Assembly: GCA_021151605.1 (NCBI GenBank)
Contig: JAGKWZ010000040.1
Location: forward strand, 1-29,399
Reading direction: 5' to 3'
Length of the DNA: 29,399 bases
Source: Verrucomicrobiaceae bacterium
GTDB taxonomy: Bacteria; Verrucomicrobiota; Verrucomicrobiia; Verrucomicrobiales; Verrucomicrobiaceae
Notes under the pieces: model-generated
The model's database searches: none
What the model saw: the letters and a program-made list of their open reading frames with translations, nothing else
Told to the model about the DNA's origin: nothing
Position numbers and translations under genes: made by a program
In this document: positions 24,449-29,399 of the stretch, one piece after another
Position numbering within the stretch: the first letter of the stretch is position 1
How the letters are laid out: each line of letters begins with the position of its first letter

Positions 24449-24569
24449 GCCAGCCCGGTGCCAGTCCCCCGAAGCCCTCAGTCCATGCTCGATTTCAGAC
24501 AGCCGGAGGAGGAATCCCGCCCCGCCTGCCAGTGCGCCAGCAATCGCCAGCGAATGACAGACAGGACAG
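24449..24569 (-). promoter_or_regulatory. CTGGC motif clusters upstream of the primase-like gene
   Basis: GCCAG occurs at 24449 and 24460 (11 bp apart, 41 bp before the primase start) and again at 24528, 24536 and 24546, followed by GACAG at 24556 and 24565. This is looser than the arrays at 20173 and 22083 but places sites at a similar distance from a start codon. Nothing else is seen in the gap 24408-24690 apart from the hairpin at its end. Confidence 0.45.
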
Positions 24570-24653
24570 GGAATGCGCCTCCGGTGAAAAACCGCGCAGG
24601 GATGGGCAGGGGTTCCGGTGGGAAAGAAAAGAGAGAATCCCCCTTCTTTTCCT

Positions 24654-24691
24654 AAAGCCAGCTCTCCGCCGTCTCCGCCTGTGCTGGCTTT
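24654..24691 (-). terminator. Hairpin after the small unknown gene
   Basis: AAAGCCAGC (24654-24662) pairs with GCTGGCTTT (24683-24691) across a 20-base loop, directly at the stop codon of the 108-residue gene. The T-run on the minus strand is only three bases, so termination is probable but not certain. Confidence 0.5.
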
Positions 24692-25017
24692 TATGCCGCT
24701 GTGCGTGGTGTCCCGATGATGAAGCGCGGATACTCTTCATCATCAGCCTTTCGGGTGATGACTTTGAGCAGCACCGCGCCCGATTGCAGTTCTCGGTTGG
24801 CTTCATACTCGCAGAGTTCCGAGACAGATTCCATGTCTTGCGGATCACGGGAAGCGCCCACCTTGCCCAGCACATAGAGCGCCCATGCTGCCGGGCGTCC
24901 GTCTGATACCATTGCACGCTGGAAGATGCCGAGAAGCTGCCAGCCGTCCCGGATCAGTTCGTTGGCCTCGTCGGGGTCTCCGGTTTGCTGCACTTTTTGA
25001 ATGTGCGTCATTTTCAT
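24691..25017 (-). CDS. Small unrecognised protein coupled to the excisionase-like gene
   Basis: A 108-residue soluble protein. It begins MKMTHIQKVQQTGDPDEANE, then LIRDGWQLLGIFQRAM, and later SELCEYEANRELQSGAVLLKV. The pattern of a DG-W-LL-GIFQ strand followed by a display strand (AWALYVLGK) suggests a compact alpha/beta fold. I do not recognise a family. It overlaps the upstream HTH gene by ATGA, so both should be made together. This position in satellites and small elements often holds a regulator or replication accessory protein; that is only inference. Confidence 0.65.
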   Translation of the reverse strand: MKMTHIQKVQQTGDPDEANELIRDGWQLLGIFQRAMVSDGRPAAWALYVLGKVGASRDPQDMESVSELCEYEANRELQSGAVLLKVITRKADDEEYPRFIIGTPRTAA

Positions 25018-25334
25018 GACTGGATCTCCTTCACTTCAAGGTTGCGATGAAGCGCCGCCATCACTCGGCCCGGATCGAAGCGCACCAGCCGCCCGGCGCG
25101 AACGTAGGGCAACATGCGCCCCTTGACCATACGGTCCAGGGTGCGGACACTCCAGCCCAGCTTGGCCGCCATCTCCTGCCGTGTCGCCAGTAGCTCACCG
25201 TTGCCAGTGTGCCGGGGTTTGGGTTGTTTGATTTGTCCGGTGCCGAGTTCTGGACTCCGGGGTTTTGCCGATGCCTTGCGGCCCGGCCCGTCTGTTTCGA
25301 GTTTCTTGTTTCGTGGTGACATATTGTCAGACAT
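25014..25334 (-). CDS. Excisionase/AlpA-like helix-turn-helix protein
   Basis: A 106-residue protein. Its basic N-terminal 45 residues (PRNKKLETDGPGRKASAKPR) precede a MerR-like HTH of the excisionase family: LLATRQEMAAKLGWSVRTLD, then RMVKGRMLPYVRAGRLVRFD. Such proteins bend DNA for excision or activate element promoters. It is the only small HTH protein of this type in the element, so it is a candidate for binding the CTGGC arrays. Starts at ATG 25334 or ATG 25322 are both possible. It is coupled to the 108-residue gene by a 4-bp overlap. Confidence 0.8.
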   Translation of the reverse strand: MSDNMSPRNKKLETDGPGRKASAKPRSPELGTGQIKQPKPRHTGNGELLATRQEMAAKLGWSVRTLDRMVKGRMLPYVRAGRLVRFDPGRVMAALHRNLEVKEIQS

Positions 25335-25364
25335 CACCCCGCGCTGCCCTAGCCTGCATCGTGC

Positions 25365-25394
25365 CTGCCAGTCGTCGCGTGGTGAACGCTGGCA
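25365..25394. promoter_or_regulatory. Inverted CTGCCAG / CTGGCAG pair upstream of the excisionase-like gene
   Basis: CTGCCAG (25365-25371) and CTGGCAG (25388-25394) face each other. This is the same core as the phased arrays elsewhere, here in opposed orientation, 30-43 bp before the possible starts. Further up, TGTCA (25430-25434) and TGACA (25440-25444) form another small inverted repeat. Confidence 0.4.
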
Positions 25395-25450
25395 GAATCA
25401 ATATACTCAGGACTTCGGGTGTCGTGCCGTGTCAGTGTATGACAAGAGGT

Positions 25451-25484
25451 AATCCTGTAACCAGCGTCACATGGCTACAGGATT
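25451..25484 (-). terminator. Hairpin straddling the stop of the zinc-ribbon gene
   Basis: AATCCTGTA (25451-25459) and TACAGGATT (25476-25484) form a perfect 9-bp stem with a 16-base loop that contains the stop codon (25467-25469). No T-run follows. It could slow decay or terminate the three-gene toxin-antitoxin transcript. Confidence 0.5.
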
Positions 25485-27077
25485 CGATTCGGAAGCCGAT
25501 TCACCACCCTTGACGCGTGCCTTTTTGGGGAGGCTCAGAACGTCACGAATCCGCCTTTCCATGTCAGCTTCGTTCAGTCTCCCATCTGAGTCCTCAAACT
25601 TGGGGAAGCTATCTTTTAGCCATTCGTCCGCACGGTGCTTTTTGAGCCACTTCACCAAAGGCAGCAGCACCTCGACAACCAAGGCTTCGGCGGTGTCTTT
25701 GCTGGTTGTGCTCGACATGTAGCCTTCGGGAAAAGCAAACCCTGCCGCCTTCGTCTTTACTTCCGAATCAAGGGTTTCTTGGAACACTCTTTGGCCCACC
25801 AGAAATTTAGTCCATTGCTTCCACTCCTTTTGTTTTGGATCTCCATTGAAGTTCAATTTAGGGCTTTCGAGTGATTCCCTGAAATCACGAATTCGGAACC
25901 TCATCCACGATGCGCTTTTGCTGGCCCGCAAAACGAGAGTGGCAAGAATTGAGCGCTTCTTATTGGGTCGGTTTTCTTTGACCCACTTTGTCACCTCATC
26001 CCACTCACGTTTCGCCTTAGCCTTGTCATCGTGTTTTGTGAGCATGTCCTCAATGCTCTCAAACCAATCCGCAGGCTCGAAGCACTTGCCAAGTTCGGCA
26101 TGGTAAGCCAGCCAGCGCACAGCATCGTAATCTTGATATTCACTGGCGAGTGTCACTATGAAGCGGAGAGCTGCATCAGCGATTTGCCGCGCCTCGAAGG
26201 CTAGCTTATGACGACCATACGCATCAGCTTTCTCGTAGTGCCTCAGCATACCGGGCTTTTGGGGGTCGCCATCTCTACCAAACAGCATTTCCTCAAACTC
26301 GTCCCCAGTATTGAAAGCGCCTTCAGTCGTTGGTGTTGATTCCCATTCGATCTTTCCCGTCTGTGTGAAATCACGGTAGTTGTGGCACTCCATGCAAAAA
26401 GGTTTCTTGCTAGCGTCAAAGGTGAACTCTTTTCCACACTTGCCGCAGATATAACCGGCGTGCCTTGTGAGATCGGTTTTACTGCCGCATCGCTCGCAAA
26501 AGTGAATTAGTCGAAAACCCGCTTCAATTTCATGAACATCAGGACAGTGACCGCATTCAAATTTCACTGTTATCGGGTCGCATTTTGCCACCTCTGATTC
26601 ATCCGCTACCGGTCTTTCAGGTTCTTGGACCAAGGGCAGTTCATGCTGAATGAATTTCATCTGCACCCATTTGCCATCCTGCATTTCAAACTCGCGCTCC
26701 CGACCACAGGCACAACGAAAAGCAAACTCAGTTGGCTCAATGGACTGCTCTGTTTCTATGTCGAAATCATGTGGCCGATGAACCGACGTGCATTCACATA
26801 CGAAGAGCCACCGCATTTCATGATCAAGTCTCGGCTGGCCTTTAACGTCGAATTCATCTTCGTCGAATTGGACTTGCTGCCAGCCAGCACCAGCAAACCA
26901 GCACCAATTCTTTGAACTCTTCCTGCAATAGGAACAGGTCCAGCGTAGCGGCCCGCGTCCTTCGGGACTCCAGGCTCTTTTCCACGAGATCCGATTCGAG
27001 CAGTGGGCGCAGTTCCAGGCGAAACGATCATCGCCTTCCACTGTGGCCTTGATGGCTTTTGCATCGCTCGCCTTCAT
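25467..27077 (-). CDS. Multi-zinc-ribbon protein of unknown function, third gene of the HigBA unit
   Basis: A 536-residue protein of no family I recognise. The first 235 residues hold at least eight Cys pairs: CxxC at 23/26, 48/51, 175/178, 194/197, 211/214 and 228/231, and CxC at 94/96 and 122/124, enough for four zinc sites. Residues 240-536 are helical without Cys clusters (EARQIADAALRFIVTLASEY; RREWDEVTKWVKE-like stretches) and end in an acidic/serine tail. ATG 27077 has a GGAGG 7 bases upstream, inside the end of higA; a GTG at 27083 would overlap the higA stop. Tight coupling to higBA suggests a functional link, for example a third partner or effector. Confidence 0.8.
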   Translation of the reverse strand: MKASDAKAIKATVEGDDRFAWNCAHCSNRISWKRAWSPEGRGPLRWTCSYCRKSSKNWCWFAGAGWQQVQFDEDEFDVKGQPRLDHEMRWLFVCECTSVHRPHDFDIETEQSIEPTEFAFRCACGREREFEMQDGKWVQMKFIQHELPLVQEPERPVADESEVAKCDPITVKFECGHCPDVHEIEAGFRLIHFCERCGSKTDLTRHAGYICGKCGKEFTFDASKKPFCMECHNYRDFTQTGKIEWESTPTTEGAFNTGDEFEEMLFGRDGDPQKPGMLRHYEKADAYGRHKLAFEARQIADAALRFIVTLASEYQDYDAVRWLAYHAELGKCFEPADWFESIEDMLTKHDDKAKAKREWDEVTKWVKENRPNKKRSILATLVLRASKSASWMRFRIRDFRESLESPKLNFNGDPKQKEWKQWTKFLVGQRVFQETLDSEVKTKAAGFAFPEGYMSSTTSKDTAEALVVEVLLPLVKWLKKHRADEWLKDSFPKFEDSDGRLNEADMERRIRDVLSLPKKARVKGGESASESNPVAM

Positions 27078-27079
27078 GA

Positions 27080-27523
27080 TCACGCCTCCAAAAAGTAATC
27101 CGCAGGCATGGCGAAGTGACGCGCCAGCTTGCGAATGTGTGCCGTCGTGAGTTGCCGCGTGCCGTTGATGATCTTGCTGCCCATGCTTGGCTCCAGCTCC
27201 AGCAGTCGCCCGAGATCAGCCGCCTTCATGGCGTGCGCCTCCAGCAGTCCGGCAAGGCGCTTGCTCACCGGCAGCGGCTTGGCCTTCTTTTCCGTGCTGG
27301 CTTCATAGTCGGCGATGAGATCAGCCACCAGTTCAAACCAGTCGGATTGATCCCGGTTCATGTCCGCCTCATGTCCCCAAAGCGGGCCGATGGCCGCCAG
27401 TGCCGCCGCATGGTCTGCCTTGTCCCGAATAGGACGCGGCAGCCACACAGAACGGCAGAGCGTGCCGTAGTCGCCGGGCATGGCTTTAAAGGTCAGAGCA
27501 GGTGAGGCAGTGCGGGTTTTCAT
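27080..27523 (-). CDS. higA: HigA-type antitoxin
   Basis: A 147-residue protein resembling E. coli HigA (138). The N-terminal half is the toxin-binding region (PLWGHEADMNRDQSDWFELV). The C-terminal half is an HTH: LAGLLEAHAMKAADLGRLLE, then SMGSKIINGTRQLTTAHIRK and LARHFAMPADYFLEA. Antitoxins of this family neutralise HigB and repress their own promoter. Its ATG overlaps the higB stop (ATGA), giving the toxin-first order typical of higBA. Confidence 0.9.
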   Translation of the reverse strand: MKTRTASPALTFKAMPGDYGTLCRSVWLPRPIRDKADHAAALAAIGPLWGHEADMNRDQSDWFELVADLIADYEASTEKKAKPLPVSKRLAGLLEAHAMKAADLGRLLELEPSMGSKIINGTRQLTTAHIRKLARHFAMPADYFLEA

Positions 27524-27828
27524 AGCTTGGTTTTCCAGCGGTTCTTGGAGTATTCGGCGTGTGACATGAAGGCCAGGGCATAGACAAGGCCAGTATTGAA
27601 ATGGACGGCAGCAATCAGCCGGTAGGCATTCCCGGAGACATTGAACACGAACACCTGCCTGCCGCTGGCTACCTTCACCGGATCAGCAGCCGGAAACGTG
27701 CGCCGCAGTTCGGGCAGATTCCGCCACGTCCCGCGCTGCACAGCATCCAGCCACCATTCCAGTCCAGGCTTGGCGGTCGGATGCTCCCGCATCCAGCCGC
27801 GCACCGTGACAGGTTTGATGACTCGCAT
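27520..27828 (-). CDS. higB: HigB-type mRNA interferase toxin
   Basis: A 102-residue protein of the RelE-fold HigB family. It has KPGLEWWLDAVQRGTWRNLPEL-like helices at the start, then AADPVKVASGRQVFVFNVSG, NAYRLIAAVHFNTGLVYALA and FMSHAEYSKNRW, which match the pattern of E. coli HigB (FNVGGNELRVVAMVFF, MTHKEYD). It cleaves mRNA on translating ribosomes. ATG 27828 is preferred; a TTG at 27834 lies inside an operator-like repeat. Confidence 0.9.
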   Translation of the reverse strand: MRVIKPVTVRGWMREHPTAKPGLEWWLDAVQRGTWRNLPELRRTFPAADPVKVASGRQVFVFNVSGNAYRLIAAVHFNTGLVYALAFMSHAEYSKNRWKTKL

Positions 27829-27862
27829 GGACAATGATTGTCTGAAGTGGACAAATTGTCCA
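27829..27862 (-). promoter_or_regulatory. Two palindromic operators at the higBA promoter
   Basis: GACAATGATTGTC (27830-27842) and TGGACAAATTGTCCA (27848-27862) are perfect odd-length palindromes sharing GACAA/TTGTC, with centres 19 bp apart. The first abuts the higB start. A TGGACA -35 and AATCAT -10 at 17-bp spacing can be placed across them on the minus strand. HigA is the expected ligand. Confidence 0.75.
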
Positions 27863-27882
27863 GCCTGGTTTTCTCCCCGCGC

Positions 27883-27932
27883 CTGCCATTGCTAAAAAAT
27901 TTTGCGCCTCCGAATCCATCGAGAGAGCCAGC
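27883..27932. repeat. Right copy of a diverged ~50-bp repeat
   Basis: The stretch with AAATTTTGCGCCTCCGAATC and ATCGAGAGAGCCAGCG matches 18493-18544 (AAATTTTCGGCCTCGAAATC, ATTGAGTAAGCCCAGCG) in direct orientation. One copy lies near each end of the element, inside the att repeats. Its role is unknown. Confidence 0.55.
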
Positions 27933-27974
27933 GCCGCGCCAGTCTGCGCAACCCCTCCCCCGCTGGCTTTGACT

Positions 27975-29261
27975 TCACCTCTTCGCCGCCTTGCGCTTCG
28001 TCCCTTCGGCCTTCCCCGGCATCAGTTCCCACCATGCCCGCGCTGCCTCCGGCTTCACCGATTCCCGATAGTGCCGGAAGAGCATGGCCGTGGATGTGTG
28101 GCCTAGCTGCAAGGCCGTCTCATTGATGTCTCGATGCAGCGCCAGATGGTAGGAGGCGAAGCTATGGCGCAAGACATCGTTCGGCCATCGCTCGATGCCT
28201 GCCGCCTTCATCGCCATCTGCCGTTTATAGCGGTCCTCCATCCCCTTGGGGCAACTGACCACCCGGCCCGTCTTGCCCGCGTATGGCTCCAGCCATGCCC
28301 GGAGGTTCTTCGAGATGACCACCAGCCGCCGCCGCTGCCCGCCCTTGGCCTTCCGGGCCGTCACCTCGACAAAGCCCGTGTCCAGATGGATTTCCTTCCA
28401 CTCCAAGCGCCCGATCTCATCGGGCCGCAGTCCGGCAAAGCCAGCGATGGCAAGCGCGGGAAGCCAGTCAGGATGCGCCGCCTTGAGCAGCGCCGCCATC
28501 TGCTCCGGCGTGAACACCTCCACGCTGTCCCTGGCCTCCACACGGGGTTTCTTCACCTTGCGGAAAGGGTTTTCGCCAATCAATCCACGGTGGACCGCAT
28601 AGGCAAAGACTGCTCCCACCGTCCGATGGTAATTCCCCTTGGATAGATCGCCCACGGCCAGCCCAGCCAGCCAGTTCCGAATCAGTTTCGGGGACACATC
28701 ACAAGCCAGCGAGTCAGGCCCGAAATGGTCTTCAAAGGGTCGCCAGCGTCGTTTGAGATCGTGGCGGTATGCCGCGGATAGCTTGGCGGTTTCCGCGTCC
28801 GCCTGGAACTCCTGCCAGATGGCCGCCAGCGTCAGCGCCGCCCGCCTCGACTCATAGAGTGCCGCCGCCTCCCGTGCCACGGCCACAAAGTCCAGCCCGG
28901 TGCCATCCAGCGCCTTCCGGCAGTCCACCCAATCCCGCGCCGCATCCAGCAGCGTGACGCCGTAAGGAGTCAGCAAATCCACCGCCCGGCCCGCATCTGC
29001 CGCTACCTCCGGGTCACGGGCGATACGCTCGGCCAGAGTCCCCGTGTTCGTCCTCGCCGTGGTCAGCATTTGCAGGCGACGCTTGGCCGTGTCCAAATTC
29101 GTGAAGTATTCCCGACTTCGCTTCCCATCGACATAATGCCCCGTAAGCATCCAGCGGATTTTGCCCGCCCTGAGCTGTTCGACCAAATGCGGGCAGGAAT
29201 CCCGCTTCTTGCGCTTGATTGGCGGCCCGCGTCCAGTAGTGTCCATTTCTGGCGTTTCCAT
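27975..29261 (-). CDS. int: Tyrosine integrase of the element
   Basis: A 428-residue phage-type integrase. The basic N-terminus (METPEMDTTGRG, IKRKKRD) is followed by a possible arm-binding domain (RAGKIRWMLTGHYVDGKRSR) and a SAM-like core-binding domain at about 140-225. The catalytic domain has R279 (GFAGLRPDEI), K306 (RKAKGGQRRR), R365 (NDVLRHSFAS), H388 (LQLGHTS) and nucleophile Y398 (FRHYRE). D362 takes the place of the usual His/Lys of the HxxR box. It sits 69 bp from the 65-bp core repeat in the tRNA gene and reads away from it. A truncated relative lies at 18109-18204. Confidence 0.93.
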   Translation of the reverse strand: METPEMDTTGRGPPIKRKKRDSCPHLVEQLRAGKIRWMLTGHYVDGKRSREYFTNLDTAKRRLQMLTTARTNTGTLAERIARDPEVAADAGRAVDLLTPYGVTLLDAARDWVDCRKALDGTGLDFVAVAREAAALYESRRAALTLAAIWQEFQADAETAKLSAAYRHDLKRRWRPFEDHFGPDSLACDVSPKLIRNWLAGLAVGDLSKGNYHRTVGAVFAYAVHRGLIGENPFRKVKKPRVEARDSVEVFTPEQMAALLKAAHPDWLPALAIAGFAGLRPDEIGRLEWKEIHLDTGFVEVTARKAKGGQRRRLVVISKNLRAWLEPYAGKTGRVVSCPKGMEDRYKRQMAMKAAGIERWPNDVLRHSFASYHLALHRDINETALQLGHTSTAMLFRHYRESVKPEAARAWWELMPGKAEGTKRKAAKR

Positions 29262-29275
29262 GCGTTCAGAGTGCC

Positions 29276-29298
29276 TTAACTGTCCCCTAACTGTCCAC
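29276..29298. promoter_or_regulatory. Tandem integrase arm-type site candidates, right end
   Basis: TTAACTGTCCCC at 29276 and CTAACTGTCCAC at 29287 are two near-copies 11 bp apart, 31 bp from the core. TTAACTGTCCCCTA recurs exactly at 18460-18473 inside the left end. A diverged doublet (TTAAGTGCCC, TTATCTGTCC) lies at 18219-18240, also 31 bp from the left core. Confidence 0.6.
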
Positions 29299-29329
29299 TC
29301 CTTTCCAGTCTCAATAAGGAGTTTTCAGT

Positions 29330-29399
<70 letters not shown>

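Noticed and set aside
24495..24917. 140-codon minus-strand frame between primase and the small unknown gene
   Set aside because: It overlaps the coupled 108-residue gene in another frame and looks non-protein-like.

Overview
The window looks like a chromosomal segment of a Verrucomicrobiota bacterium, perhaps Prosthecobacter-like. The evidence is a secreted DUF1080 protein, a large PVC-type dehydrogenase/cytochrome protein ending in a discoidin-like domain, a secreted thioredoxin/CxxCH/PDZ protein and a fragment resembling eboE. This is an inference from gene content, because no rRNA is present.

Positions 1-17978 are host chromosome. In order they carry: an rtcR-type sigma-54 activator of RNA repair; a secreted thioredoxin-like/heme-motif/PDZ protein; an RsuA-type pseudouridine synthase; a DUF1080 protein and the PVC dehydrogenase, separated by a strong terminator; a VapB-like antitoxin followed by a truncated VapC; an array of 41-bp tandem repeats; an unrecognised protein and a DUF4272 protein; a probable operon of a small unknown protein, a roadblock-like protein and an ammonium transporter with an unusual coiled-coil N-terminus; convergent purD; a decayed patch with a truncated formylglycine-generating-enzyme-like gene, a membrane-anchored unknown protein and an eboE fragment; a zinc alcohol dehydrogenase; an S10 carboxypeptidase; and tRNA-Glu(UUC).

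Positions 18272-29394 are an integrated element of about 11.06 kb, bounded by perfect 65-bp direct repeats. Each repeat holds the first 41 nt of a CAU-anticodon tRNA plus 24 bp upstream. The right-hand copy continues into the tRNA at the window edge. A tyrosine integrase lies next to it. All element genes are on the minus strand. From right to left they are: integrase; HigB toxin, HigA antitoxin and a 536-residue multi-zinc-ribbon protein, tightly coupled; an excisionase/AlpA-like HTH protein; a small unknown; a primase-like Toprim protein; a RepA-like ATPase; a Sel1-repeat/trypsin-like protease lipoprotein; a small serine recombinase; and a second lipoprotein. There are no capsid, terminase or conjugation genes. 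The int/xis/primase/ATPase layout resembles phage satellites or small integrative plasmids. A fragment of a second, related integrase lies just outside the left repeat, so the site was probably used before.

The points most worth checking are these: 10-bp-phased CTGGC arrays at matching distances upstream of several element genes, suggesting an element-wide regulon; a near-perfect 32-bp inverted repeat with a 2-bp centre abutting the serine recombinase start; the HigBA plus zinc-ribbon three-gene unit; and an att site built on the 5' half of a tRNA gene.
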